Origin: Myxococcota bacterium
GTDB taxonomy: Bacteria; Myxococcota_A; UBA796
Direction of reading: 5' to 3'
NCBI GenBank assembly: GCA_029251165.1
Contig: JAQXDW010000085.1
Span: 1-64,000, forward strand
DNA: 64,000 nt
Part shown: positions 7,099-15,567 of the stretch, piece after piece
Position numbering within the stretch: the stretch's first letter is position 1
Layout: the number at the start of each line of letters is the position of its first letter
Position numbers and translations under genes: made by a program
The notes under the pieces: model-generated
The model's input: only the letters and a program-made list of their open reading frames with translations
Told to the model about the DNA's origin: nothing
The model's database searches: none

Positions 7099-8403
7099 TT
7101 ATTTCAGCGCGGCGATGCGGTCAAGACCCATATACGGTCTCAATGCATCTGGAACGACAACAGAACCATCGGCCTGCTGATAGTTCTCTAAGATCGCTAA
7201 TAATGTGCGGCCTACTGCCAGACCCGATCCGTTGAGGGTGTGGCAGAATTTTGGCTTTCCGCCTCCCTCGGGCCGGTAGCGAAGCTTCAGACGGCGTGCC
7301 TGGAAGTCTCCGCAGTTCGAGCAGCTGGAGATCTCACGGTAGGTGCTCTGCCCCGGGAGCCACACCTCAAGGTCGTAGCAGAGCTGCGCACCAAAGCCGA
7401 TGTCGCCACCACACAGCAGCATGCGCCGGTAGGGAAGCTCCAAGAGCTCGAGGAGAGTCTCTGCGTGGCGGACGAGCCGCTCATGCTCTCCCTCGGACTG
7501 CTCGGCAGTGGTGAGGTGAACCAGCTCGACCTTGTGGAACTGATGCTGCCGGATGAGCCCGCGGGTGTCGCGGCCGTAGCTGCCGGCCTCGGCTCGAAAG
7601 CAGGGCGTGAACGCAGCGTAGCGCAGCGGCAGCTCCTCAGCGGTCAGGATCTCGCCCTGATGCAGCGCAGTGACTGGAACCTCTGCCGTCGGGATGAGGA
7701 AGGCATCGCTGCCGTTGACCTGGCCTGCGATGCGGAACAGATCATCCTCGAACTTCGGGAGCTGGCCGGTGCCTGTGATCGACTCGCGGTTGACCAGGTA
7801 GGGGACCATCAGCTCCTGATACCCGGCCTCGACCGCCTTATCGACGAACAGGTTGATCAGCGCCCGCTCCAGGCGAGCTGCTGGCCCACGCAGCACTGAG
7901 AAGCGCGAGCCGGCGAGCTTTGCGGCACGGCTGAAGTCGATGATTCCCAGGCTGACGCCGACGTCGTGGTGGTCCTTTGCCTCGAAGTCCATCTCGCGCG
8001 GGGTGCCCCAGCGGTGGATCTCGACATTCTCTTCGTCGCCCTTTCCGTCGGGCACCCGGTCGTCGATGGTGTTGGGCAGGCCGAGGGTGAGCTCGGCTTC
8101 TTGCTCCACGAGCATCTTCAGCTCGCCCTCTAAGATGTCGAGGCGCTCGCCGAAGCGACCGGCTTCCTCGCGACGGGCGTTGGCCTCCTCGCGCTTGCCG
8201 TTGCGGAACAGCAGGCCGATCTCCTTGGAGGCGCGGTTGCGCTCACCGCGGAGGTTGTCGGTCTCGGTCTGGAGCTCGCGCCGTCGCTCGATCATCGCAG
8301 TGAGACGGTCGAGGTCGGAGAGAGACTGCTCGGAGGCATGACGGCGGATCAGCGAGGCGCGGACGACTTCGGGCTGGCTGGCGATCAGGCGTGGATCGAG
8401 CAT
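7099..8403 (-). CDS. serS: Seryl-tRNA synthetase
   Basis: 434 residues, normal for bacterial SerRS. The N-terminal long coiled-coil arm (about residues 30-105) is clear. Class II motif 2 is seen in FRAEAGSYGRDTRGLIRQHQ, with the TGQLPKFEDDLF loop before it and motif 3 GRTLLAILEN near the end. It charges serine onto tRNA-Ser in the cytoplasm. The gene lies 46 bases after lipB and is followed within 20 bases by tRNA-Ser(TGA) on the same strand and then tRNA-Ser(GCT). The enzyme and both of the window's substrates are therefore probably on one transcript. Confidence 0.97.
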   Translation of the reverse strand: MLDPRLIASQPEVVRASLIRRHASEQSLSDLDRLTAMIERRRELQTETDNLRGERNRASKEIGLLFRNGKREEANARREEAGRFGERLDILEGELKMLVEQEAELTLGLPNTIDDRVPDGKGDEENVEIHRWGTPREMDFEAKDHHDVGVSLGIIDFSRAAKLAGSRFSVLRGPAARLERALINLFVDKAVEAGYQELMVPYLVNRESITGTGQLPKFEDDLFRIAGQVNGSDAFLIPTAEVPVTALHQGEILTAEELPLRYAAFTPCFRAEAGSYGRDTRGLIRQHQFHKVELVHLTTAEQSEGEHERLVRHAETLLELLELPYRRMLLCGGDIGFGAQLCYDLEVWLPGQSTYREISSCSNCGDFQARRLKLRYRPEGGGKPKFCHTLNGSGLAVGRTLLAILENYQQADGSVVVPDALRPYMGLDRIAALK

Positions 8404-8449
8404 GCTCTATCTCCTGTATTGAGAGCCCATGCGCAGTATCCCAGCCGCC

Positions 8450-9082
8450 TCAACCCGGCGATGTCCAAGTCATCCACCAGTCGGTGATTGCCTTGCTGGC
8501 TTCTTCTGCCAGCACTGACAGCGGTGGCGGCGCGGAGGTGTGATCGACCATGCGGGTGACCAGGGTGCTGTCCATCCCGCAGGGATTGATGCGCTGGAAG
8601 TACCCAAGATCGACGTCGCGGTTGAGTGCAAAGCCATGCCAGGTCACCCACCGTCGGGCGGCGATACCGATGGCTGCGATCTTGCGCCCCTCAACCCAGA
8701 CGCCGGTGTTGCGGTCATCGCGCTGCCCGGTGATGCCGTGGCTGGACAGCAGGGTGATGATCGACTCCTCCAGTCCCCTCAGGTAGCCGTGCAGATCATG
8801 GCGATGCTCAGGGAGGCCGAAGATCGGATAGCCGATGAGCTGGCCGGGGCCATGGAAGGTGACGTCTCCGCCGCGCTCGACGTTGATGATCGGGACGCCT
8901 CGGGGATCGAGTACGTTGCCGGCAGCGCCCCGAGATCGCCCGAGGGTGTAGACCGGATCATGCTCACAGAGCAGCAGGGTGTCTGGGATGTCTCCAGCGA
9001 TCCGCTCGGCGAGGGTCTGCTTCATCAGGGCGTGGGCGTCGGTGTACGCGACCCGTCCGAGCCATCGGGTCTGTACGCTCAT
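8450..9082 (-). CDS. lipB: Octanoyl-[acyl-carrier-protein]:protein N-octanoyltransferase
   Basis: 210 residues. The LipB signature GGDVTFHGPGQLIGYP is complete. The catalytic Lys sits in GRKIAAIGI and the catalytic Cys in INPCGMDS. It moves octanoyl groups from ACP to the lipoyl domains of E2 subunits, the first step before LipA adds sulfur. Its likely client, the E2 of the dehydrogenase operon, lies about 4.5 kb away, as does lipA. Its start overlaps the tmk stop by four bases (ATGA), so the two genes are translationally coupled. Confidence 0.96.
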   Translation of the reverse strand: MSVQTRWLGRVAYTDAHALMKQTLAERIAGDIPDTLLLCEHDPVYTLGRSRGAAGNVLDPRGVPIINVERGGDVTFHGPGQLIGYPIFGLPEHRHDLHGYLRGLEESIITLLSSHGITGQRDDRNTGVWVEGRKIAAIGIAARRWVTWHGFALNRDVDLGYFQRINPCGMDSTLVTRMVDHTSAPPPLSVLAEEASKAITDWWMTWTSPG

Positions 9083-9699
9083 GTTGCGGCTGCTGCGGTC
9101 ACTGCGGAGATGACGCGCGCGTGGATGTCCTGGACAGATCCGCTGGCGTCCAGACGCACGACCGCCTCGTCACGCGCAGCACAGTAGGAGAGGACCGTCT
9201 CGTAGGCGGCCTCGATGGCCCGCAGTCGGTCGATGACCTCGAACCGCTCCAGGGCACCACCGCGCGCAAGAATGCGCTCCAGGCAAGCCTCAGCGGGCAG
9301 CTCAAGGAAGACGGTGAGATCTGGGGCGCGGAAGCCGGCGTTGAGCTGTGCGACCGTGTCGAAGCCGACCGTCAGCGATTGGTACGCCAGGGAGGAGTGG
9401 TAGTACCGGTCGGTGATCACCGCACCACCCTGTGCGACAACGGGGAGGATCTCGCGGTCGAGGTGGTGCTGACGGTCGGCGGCAAACAGGTAGGGAAAGA
9501 CGTTGTCCCCGAGGGCTTCCGCGTTCTCCAGCTTCAGATTCTCTCGAATGAACTTCCCGATGGGGCCTCCGGAGGGCTCCCAGGTGCGGTGGACGCTCGT
9601 CCAGCGCCCCTGATCCTCCATCCACTGCCTGAGCAGCTTGGACTGGGTGGTGCCGCCGGAGCCGTCGAGCCCCTCGATTGCGATGAAAATTCCGGACAT
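9079..9699 (-). CDS. tmk: Thymidylate kinase with altered P-loop
   Basis: 206 residues, the usual length for dTMP kinase. The DRYYHSSLAYQS motif and a WEPSGGPIGKFIRE stretch (counterpart of the usual REPGGT region) support the family, which phosphorylates dTMP to dTDP. The P-loop reads GLDGSGGTTQ (residues 10-19): the lysine that normally contacts ATP phosphates is replaced by glycine. I checked this by translating the codons. It is the first gene of the unit that continues with lipB, serS and three tRNAs, and it diverges from the metalloprotease gene. Confidence 0.88.
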   Translation of the reverse strand: MSGIFIAIEGLDGSGGTTQSKLLRQWMEDQGRWTSVHRTWEPSGGPIGKFIRENLKLENAEALGDNVFPYLFAADRQHHLDREILPVVAQGGAVITDRYYHSSLAYQSLTVGFDTVAQLNAGFRAPDLTVFLELPAEACLERILARGGALERFEVIDRLRAIEAAYETVLSYCAARDEAVVRLDASGSVQDIHARVISAVTAAAAT

Positions 9700-9787
9700 G
9701 TCGGGCAGCTAACCCGGAGCGAAATCACCTGCCTTTTACGGCAAGCGCGCTGGTGTTGGACTATCCTCAGCACCCCGGAGGCCACCC

Positions 9788-11338
9788 ATGTCGATGATGA
9801 TGCTCACCATTTCACTGAGTTCGGCGTACGCCTCTCCCTCTCGCGATGTCTTGTGGGAGCGGTTTGAAGCACACTTTGACGACGACGGCATTCCGCTCGC
9901 TGGTGCGGGCCACGAGTCGGGCTGTCTGACCGGTGTGCTCCGCGAGCTCCGCGAGAACCTTGACCTGCTGGAGGGCTGGCAGCGCGACCAGGCCCTGCTT
10001 GCCCTTGAGCCCTGGCGTCGCAACCTCGCGCCGGGCGAGGTCCCTCCGCCGGAGTCCTGCTTTGGCCGGGTCGGAGAGAACTACGTCGAGGGTGAGCACT
10101 TCTCCGTCGAGTGGGACGGCAACACCATCTCCCGTGCCACCGCCGAGGACTTCCTGGAGGCCCTGGAGCTGTCCTGGGGCGTCGAGGTCGACGAGCTGGG
10201 CTGGTATGCCCCCTCCGGTGCGAACCAGACTCCGATCCTTGCCTACGTCTCATCGGGCAACTACGCCGGCGCCTACACCACCGTCGACGGCTGCAGCCAG
10301 GGTGGGGTCAGCGGCATGCCCTACATCGTCGCCTACTCCGGCTCGTTCTACGCCGGGAACTGGTACAAGACGATGGCCGCTCACGAGTTCCACCACGCCA
10401 CACAGTTCTACTATGGCTACGGCCATGAGTTCTATTGGTGGGAGGCCTCCGCGACGTGGATGGAAGAGTACGTCTACCCCACCCTCAACGACTGGGCGTC
10501 TCCGATCTACACCGGCTACTCCCAGCAGCCGCACATCGCGATGAATGCCTCTGACCAGAACGACGACTCGGTCTTCTGGCACATGTATGCGATGGCCATC
10601 TGGGCGTTCTACCTCGACGAGAAGGTCGGCGGTCACGATCTGGTTCAGCAGATCTGGGAGCTTGGGTGGAACTACAACAGCACCTACTACGGTCTCTGGA
10701 TGCCCGATCTCATCGAGGAAGCGGGCTACAGCTTCGATGAGCTGTATCCAGAGTTCATGGCGACCGTTGCCGTCGCAGACTTCGCCGATACTGTCCACTT
10801 CACCCAGCCGGTGATGCGCGCGACGATCGATGAGCTGCCGTCCTCTGGAGATGCCCCCAGCTCCGACGCTCCCCAGAGCCTCGGTCAGAACTTCATCAAG
10901 TTCGACGCCGATCTCGGCGAAGACGGAAAGGCACTTGAGGTCTCCTTCGATGGTCAGGACGGGGTCGAGTGGTACGCGGTCCTCGTCCGTGGGCAGGAGA
11001 ATGTCCTGTCCGACTACATCTCCATTGAGCTAGACGGCGATGGTGTCGGCACCGGCCAGATCAACTTCCCGGCTGGGAGCGAGGACATCTACCTCGTCGT
11101 CTCGCCCAAGGACGACAACGCGGTCGGCTCTGACTACGACTGGGCACGGGCTGAAGACTTCGAGTATGAGTGGACTGCGGCCTTCGTTGAGGCGGAGCCC
11201 GAGGAGGAGACTCCGGGCGATGGCAGCGGCAACGGCGGCGAGAGCGGCAACGCTGCCTGTGGGTGCTCTGCGGGCGGCGGCGCGCTGTCGCTGTCCTGGA
11301 TCGTCGGCCTGCTTGCCTTCGTCCGTCGGCGTCGCTGA
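9788..11338 (+). CDS. Secreted MXAN_6640-like metalloprotease with MYXO-CTERM-type tag
   Basis: 516 residues with an N-terminal signal sequence and a strong GGAGG ribosome site. A zinc motif HEFHH (199-203) is followed by WWEASATWMEE (Glu219 is the likely third ligand), as in gluzincins. This layout matches the MXAN_6640-type putative metalloproteases of myxobacteria. A beta-rich domain follows (about 360-470), then a Glu/Gly/Ser linker. The end has CGCSAGGG, one hydrophobic helix and RRRR, the MYXO-CTERM-type sorting signal that marks proteins for processing and surface anchoring. It probably acts outside the outer membrane. It is monocistronic, with a strong terminator downstream. Confidence 0.85.
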   Translation: MSMMMLTISLSSAYASPSRDVLWERFEAHFDDDGIPLAGAGHESGCLTGVLRELRENLDLLEGWQRDQALLALEPWRRNLAPGEVPPPESCFGRVGENYVEGEHFSVEWDGNTISRATAEDFLEALELSWGVEVDELGWYAPSGANQTPILAYVSSGNYAGAYTTVDGCSQGGVSGMPYIVAYSGSFYAGNWYKTMAAHEFHHATQFYYGYGHEFYWWEASATWMEEYVYPTLNDWASPIYTGYSQQPHIAMNASDQNDDSVFWHMYAMAIWAFYLDEKVGGHDLVQQIWELGWNYNSTYYGLWMPDLIEEAGYSFDELYPEFMATVAVADFADTVHFTQPVMRATIDELPSSGDAPSSDAPQSLGQNFIKFDADLGEDGKALEVSFDGQDGVEWYAVLVRGQENVLSDYISIELDGDGVGTGQINFPAGSEDIYLVVSPKDDNAVGSDYDWARAEDFEYEWTAAFVEAEPEEETPGDGSGNGGESGNAACGCSAGGGALSLSWIVGLLAFVRRRR

Positions 11339-11376
11339 CCGTGTCGGTCTCAGTGGTGCGCGTGCTTCGCTGAGAC

Positions 11377-11427
11377 CAGAAGCAGAGAGACCGGCCCTGA
11401 CGAGACGTCAGGGCCGGTCTGCTTCTG
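11377..11427. terminator. Strong hairpin between convergent genes (bidirectional terminator)
   Basis: A perfect 14-pair stem, AGACCGGCCCTGAC with GTCAGGGCCGGTCT, is extended by CAGAAGC/GCTTCTG across a four-base bulge. A second stem, GGTCTCAG/CTGAGACC (11346-11377), precedes it and shares its last base. The position between the convergent metalloprotease and lpdA genes supports termination in both directions, although no long T-run follows. Confidence 0.7.
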
Positions 11428-11436
11428 GAGAGAACC

Positions 11437-12843
11437 TCAGCGGTTGAGGATGTGAACCGCCTGACCCAGCGCAGCCTTGGCGGCCTCCATCATGCCCTCG
11501 CCCAGGGTGGGGTGGGGGTGGATGGTGAGGCCCATGTCGAGCGCCTCGGCGTCCATCTCGATGGCCAGCGCGGCCTCGGAGATGAGGTCAGAGGCTGCCG
11601 GACCGAGCACGGTGATGCCGAGGATGCGGTCGTCTGCTGCATCGAGGATGACCTTGATGAAGCCCTCTGCGGCGTTGGCGGTGAGGGCGCGTCCGATGGC
11701 TGCAAACGGCACCTTGCCGACCTTGATCTCGTAGCCCTTGTCCTTTGCCTCGTTCTCCATGAGGCCCGCGACGGCGATCTCGGGATCGGTGAAGACCACA
11801 GCGGGCACCGTGCGGGCGTCGTTGAACGCAGCGTGTCCGGCGATGACCTCCGCGCAGATCTCGCCTTCGTGGGTTGCCTTGTGGGCAAGCATGACGCCGG
11901 TCGCGACATCGCCGACGGCGTAGACACCGGGGACGTTGGTCTTCTGCTGCTTGTCGACGATGATGTGGCCGCGGCGGTCCATCTCCAGGCCGAGGGCCTC
12001 GAGTCCCTTGGAGTTGGGCAGGCGTCCGACGGTGACCAGGACGCGGTCTGCGGCGATCTCCTTGATGCCGTCAGCGGTCTTGATCTTGACCACTGCGCCG
12101 TCCTCGCCTTCTTCCCAGCCCTGCGCGAGGCTGTTGAGGTGGACCGTCACCTTGAGCTTCTTGAGCTTGCGCTTGAAGAACTTGATGACCTCCGGATCGA
12201 AGCCGGGCAGGATCTGATCCTGAGCCTCGACGATGATGACCTCGCTGCCGACCTTCTGGAGCATCATTCCCAGCTCCATTCCAATGTAGCCGCCGCCGAT
12301 AACGACGGTCCGCTTTGGGATGTGGTCGAGGTCCAGCGCCTTGGTGGAGTCCATGATCCGCTCGTCGGCGTAGGAGAAGCCGGGGATCTGGATCGGTCGG
12401 GAGCCGGTGGCGATGATGAGGTGCTCGCACTCCACACGGACGGTGCCTTCGGCAGTGTCGACCTCGATGACGCCGGGGCTGATGAACCGGGCGTTGCCGA
12501 ACATGCGGTCAGAGCCGTTCTTGTCGAGGAGGGTGCGGATGCCGCCGGTCAGCTTGCCGACGACCTTGCTCTTCCAGGCCTGGAGCTTCTCGACGTTGAG
12601 GTTGGCATCCGTGTTGATCTCGATGCCCATCTCAGCGAGCTTGTCCAGCTCTTTGTACTTCTTGGCCGCAGTGATCAGGGCCTTGGAGGGGATGCAGCCA
12701 ACGTTGAGGCAGACACCGCCCCAGTACTCTTTCTCGATGCAGAGGGTCTTGACCCCGAGCTGTGCGAGACGGATGGCGCAGGGGTAGCCGCCGGGGCCGG
12801 CCCCGACGACGACAGCCGTGTATTTACGGGTTTCGATGCTCAT
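11437..12843 (-). CDS. lpdA: Dihydrolipoyl dehydrogenase (E3)
   Basis: 468 residues. FAD binding GAGPGG lies near residue 14 and the redox disulfide CLNVGC has Cys45 and Cys50. The NAD motif is GGGYIGMELG, and HPHPTLGE near the C-terminus carries the catalytic His-Glu pair. It reoxidises dihydrolipoamide on E2 and produces NADH. It is the last gene of the operon, two bases after the E1alpha-like gene. Length and motifs are complete, unlike the E1 genes in the same operon. Confidence 0.97.
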   Translation of the reverse strand: MSIETRKYTAVVVGAGPGGYPCAIRLAQLGVKTLCIEKEYWGGVCLNVGCIPSKALITAAKKYKELDKLAEMGIEINTDANLNVEKLQAWKSKVVGKLTGGIRTLLDKNGSDRMFGNARFISPGVIEVDTAEGTVRVECEHLIIATGSRPIQIPGFSYADERIMDSTKALDLDHIPKRTVVIGGGYIGMELGMMLQKVGSEVIIVEAQDQILPGFDPEVIKFFKRKLKKLKVTVHLNSLAQGWEEGEDGAVVKIKTADGIKEIAADRVLVTVGRLPNSKGLEALGLEMDRRGHIIVDKQQKTNVPGVYAVGDVATGVMLAHKATHEGEICAEVIAGHAAFNDARTVPAVVFTDPEIAVAGLMENEAKDKGYEIKVGKVPFAAIGRALTANAAEGFIKVILDAADDRILGITVLGPAASDLISEAALAIEMDAEALDMGLTIHPHPTLGEGMMEAAKAALGQAVHILNR

Positions 12844-12845
12844 AG

Positions 12846-13424
12846 CTACTCCAGGATGGCTTCGATGAGTGTGGGGACGCCGGCAGCCGCAGCAGCGGAG
12901 ACGGCCTCTGCTACGGCCTCGGCACTGGCTGCAACCTGTGCGGTCTGCAGTCCATGTGCAGCCGCGAGCGCAGCCGGAGAGGCTGCGAGCTGTCTGCCGA
13001 CCGGGGCGTCGTCAGGGATGGGGAGGGTGGTGAGCAGGAAGATCACCGGTGCGCCAGTCAAGACGGCGGTGTTGAGGGCCTCGTGGAGCGCACCGCTGGC
13101 TGCGGATGCGAGCCCGAGGAAGCAGAGGACGGGCTGGCTGGTGCCCAGCGCGAGACCGACGGCGTGCAGGGCGCGGTTGCCCGGCGCGCTGCTGACTGGT
13201 GCGAGCTTGTAAGGACGGGCCCCGGCGGCGGGATCGACCAGCCGCTCGACGGGACAGCCACGGAGAACGGCACCGATGCGCTCTCGGGGGCCTGCGACCA
13301 CCCAGCTGCGCTTGCCGATTCCAGTGAAGCCGCCCTCGACCACACCGGCGAGGCGGCCCAGGGGCAGCGGGAACGGGCGAGGGTTGAGCGCCGCGAGGGC
13401 GATCTCGGCTTCGGCGAGGTTCAT
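12846..13424 (-). CDS. Shortened E1alpha-like subunit lacking the thiamine-diphosphate motif
   Basis: 192 residues against about 330-370 for 2-oxoacid dehydrogenase E1alpha. Residues 82-190 align with the E1alpha core: a GNRALHAVGLALG helix, FLGLASAASGALHEALN where active enzymes have a GDGA...EALN block, and a C-terminal GVPTLIEAI matching the family's PTLIE. The ThDP/Mg motif GDG-X25-NN is replaced by GLA (104-106), 25 residues, then TT (132-133). The metal-binding Asp and Asn residues are therefore gone. The frame is intact and coupled by a 4-base overlap to the E2 gene, which argues against recent decay. It may be a structural or regulatory pseudo-subunit, or part of a complex with another E1. 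Confidence 0.7.
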   Translation of the reverse strand: MNLAEAEIALAALNPRPFPLPLGRLAGVVEGGFTGIGKRSWVVAGPRERIGAVLRGCPVERLVDPAAGARPYKLAPVSSAPGNRALHAVGLALGTSQPVLCFLGLASAASGALHEALNTAVLTGAPVIFLLTTLPIPDDAPVGRQLAASPAALAAAHGLQTAQVAASAEAVAEAVSAAAAAGVPTLIEAILE

Positions 13425-14704
13425 CGCAGCTCCAGCAGCAGCGAGGTCGGGTTCTCCAGGATGGCCTTCAGGGCGCTCACGAATCGTGCCGCCACAGCGC
13501 CGTCGATGACCCGATGGTCGAACGAGGGCGAGAGGTACATCATCTTCCGAGCGACGACCTCACCGTTGATCACCATCGGGCGATCGTGGATCTGGTTGAC
13601 CCCGAGGATGGCGACCTCGGGGTGGTTGATGATCGGGGTGGCGAACCGCCCGCCGATGTTGCCCACGGAGGTGACCGTGAAGGTTCCGCCCTTGAGGTCG
13701 GAGAGCTGCGGACGGCCAGCGCGGGTGCGACCGGTGACGTCTGCGATCTCAGCAGCCAGCTCCAGGATGCTCTTGCTCTCGACGTTCTTGATGACGGGAA
13801 CGTAGAGGCCCTGTGGGGAGTCTGTGGCGATGCCGATGTTGACCTCGCCCCGAGCCGTCAGAGTAAACGACTCCTCATCGATCAGAGCGTTGATGGTCGG
13901 GAACTCTGTGAACGCCAGGACCAGCGCCTTCATGATGAACGGCAGGTAGGTCAGCTTCACACCCCGCGCAGCAGCGGCAGCCTTCAGAGAACTCCGCAGC
14001 GCGACCAACTCTGTGGCATCGACCTCATCGACGTAGGTGAAGTGCGGCGCGGTCCGGTAGGACTTCACCATCTGCTCAGCGATCTTCCGGCGCAGCCCGA
14101 TGATCTTGATGTGCTGGTCGGCCCGCACGGCGAGCGGCGAGACTGCTGGTGCCGGCAGGGCGGTGGGAGCCTTGAGGTGCGGTGTCGTGTCTGCCGGAGC
14201 GGACGGAGCCGCGTGGGCCGCAGCATCGATGTCCGAGCGGGTGACCCGTCCCGCTTTTCCGCTGCCGGCAATCGCCTCGATGTCGACGCCCATGCTGCGT
14301 GCGTGAGAGCGAATGGCTGGTGTCGCCAGGGTCTTGCCGGACCGTGGCACGGCGGGGGCAGGGGTGACCACCGGAGCTGGTGCGGCTGCCACAGGGGCGG
14401 CGACCGGTGCGGCTGCCACAGGGGCGGCGGCGACCGGTGCGGGGGCCTTTGCGGGCGCTGCACCAGCACCAGACTCGTTGATGTCTGCCAGCGGAGTGTG
14501 GACGGCGATGACGTCGCCCTCCTCGCCGTGCAGCTTCTGGACGAGGCCGCCGCGAGGTGTGGAGATCTCGACAGTGGCTTTGTCGGTCATCACCTCACAC
14601 AGCGGCTGATCAGGGGTGATGACATCCCCTTCCTTGACCAGCCAGCGGACGATCTCGCCCTCAACGACGCCTTCGCCGATCTCAGGAAGCTCGAAGGTAA
14701 ACAT
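13421..14704 (-). CDS. 2-oxoacid dehydrogenase E2 (dihydrolipoamide acyltransferase)
   Basis: 427 residues. An N-terminal lipoyl domain has its lysine in MTDKATVE (Lys42). An Ala/Pro/Val-rich flexible linker follows (about 80-120), then a peripheral subunit-binding domain (LATPAIRSHARSMGVD, about 125-165). The catalytic acyltransferase domain ends with FDHRVIDG, which contains the active-site His. All functional parts are present. It forms the multimeric core that binds E1 and E3 and accepts lipoyl groups made by LipB and LipA. Whether it is pyruvate or branched-chain specific cannot be read from the sequence. Confidence 0.95.
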   Translation of the reverse strand: MFTFELPEIGEGVVEGEIVRWLVKEGDVITPDQPLCEVMTDKATVEISTPRGGLVQKLHGEEGDVIAVHTPLADINESGAGAAPAKAPAPVAAAPVAAAPVAAPVAAAPAPVVTPAPAVPRSGKTLATPAIRSHARSMGVDIEAIAGSGKAGRVTRSDIDAAAHAAPSAPADTTPHLKAPTALPAPAVSPLAVRADQHIKIIGLRRKIAEQMVKSYRTAPHFTYVDEVDATELVALRSSLKAAAAARGVKLTYLPFIMKALVLAFTEFPTINALIDEESFTLTARGEVNIGIATDSPQGLYVPVIKNVESKSILELAAEIADVTGRTRAGRPQLSDLKGGTFTVTSVGNIGGRFATPIINHPEVAILGVNQIHDRPMVINGEVVARKMMYLSPSFDHRVIDGAVAARFVSALKAILENPTSLLLELR

Positions 14705-14730
14705 GACAGGGTACTCCTCGGAACCGAAAA

Positions 14731-15567
14731 CTAGTAAGAGACAGACGCCCGGACGGCGCGCGTGATGTCAGCAGCCTCTGCTGAGGCAATTTCTGGGGGG
14801 CTCTCCAGGCGCAGGAACGCGGCGCGCACTGCAGCGGAGAGCACAGACTCTGGACAGCCGGCGAGCACGGGGCGGCCGGTCTTGTTGACGCTGGCAGCGA
14901 TGGTGTCGGTGTCCAGCGGCGTGACGCAGCGCAGGTCGATGACCTCCGCCTCGATGCCGTCCTCCGACAGCGCCTCCGCAGCCGACAGCGCCGCAGCGAC
15001 ACCGCGGCCCCAGGCAAGCACGGTGGCATGGGTGCCGGTGCGGACGACCTGCGCCTGATCGAGGCGGACCTCGGGAATTGCGGCGATGCCCTCGCGGAGT
15101 CGCGCGCGGGGCTCCAGGATGACCACTGCTCCCCGAGCCTTCAGCGCTGCGGCGAGCACACCGGCAGCCTCTGCGGCAGAGGAGGGGGCTGCGAGGGTAA
15201 CGCCAGGCAGGGCCGCGAGGGCCGAGACTGGAGCGGTCTCGCCGGGAGCGAGGGGAACTCGGATGACCAGCGCGCCCGAGAACTCGCCGCTCAGCAGCGC
15301 AGCCTCCTGGCCGAGCTGCTGGAGAATTCCCCAGAGTGCATCGGGACCGGACAGCTCCAGCACCGGACGGGCACCGGACATCGCGAGCCCGATCGCGACG
15401 CCGATGAGGGAGGCATCTGCTGCCGGCAGCAGGTGGACCCGATCCGGTGCCTGCGCGAGCAGACCAGAGGTGGCCGGTGACAGCTCCAGGGCTTCGCCGA
15501 GGATGTGGACATCACCGGACTTCAAGGCGTTGGAGAGAAGGCCATGGATGGCCTGGGTGGCGTTCAC
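14731..15567 (-). CDS. Divergent E1beta-like subunit
   Basis: 278 residues against about 325 for normal E1beta. Homology is visible in LIGVAIGLAMSGARPVLEL (pyrimidine-domain helix), PGVTLAAPSSAAEAAGVLAAAL and the transketolase C-domain EVIDLRCVTPLDTDTIAASV-NKTGRPVL. The catalytic Glu of the usual SE-x-GIVG motif is Asp51 here (PAADASLIG). The conserved HSQ-type loop and the DQ-x-NEAAK helix are not recognisable. It is translationally coupled to lipA by a 4-base overlap and lies 26 bases before E2. The frame is intact, so this is a lineage-specific divergent subunit and not an obvious pseudogene. Activity is doubtful. Confidence 0.72.
   Translation of the reverse strand: MNATQAIHGLLSNALKSGDVHILGEALELSPATSGLLAQAPDRVHLLPAADASLIGVAIGLAMSGARPVLELSGPDALWGILQQLGQEAALLSGEFSGALVIRVPLAPGETAPVSALAALPGVTLAAPSSAAEAAGVLAAALKARGAVVILEPRARLREGIAAIPEVRLDQAQVVRTGTHATVLAWGRGVAAALSAAEALSEDGIEAEVIDLRCVTPLDTDTIAASVNKTGRPVLAGCPESVLSAAVRAAFLRLESPPEIASAEAADITRAVRASVSY

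Noticed and set aside
11452..13212. 586-residue open frame opposite lpdA and the E1alpha-like gene
   Set aside because: Antisense shadow; both minus-strand genes have clear homology and coupled starts.
12846..13424. Frameshift pseudogene of E1alpha
   Set aside because: The frame is intact with coupled overlaps on one side and a two-base gap on the other; other frames do not contain the missing motifs. Reported as a divergent subunit instead.
14355..14465. Imperfect tandem repeat
   Set aside because: It encodes the Ala/Pro/Val-rich flexible linker of the E2 subunit, expected in this family.
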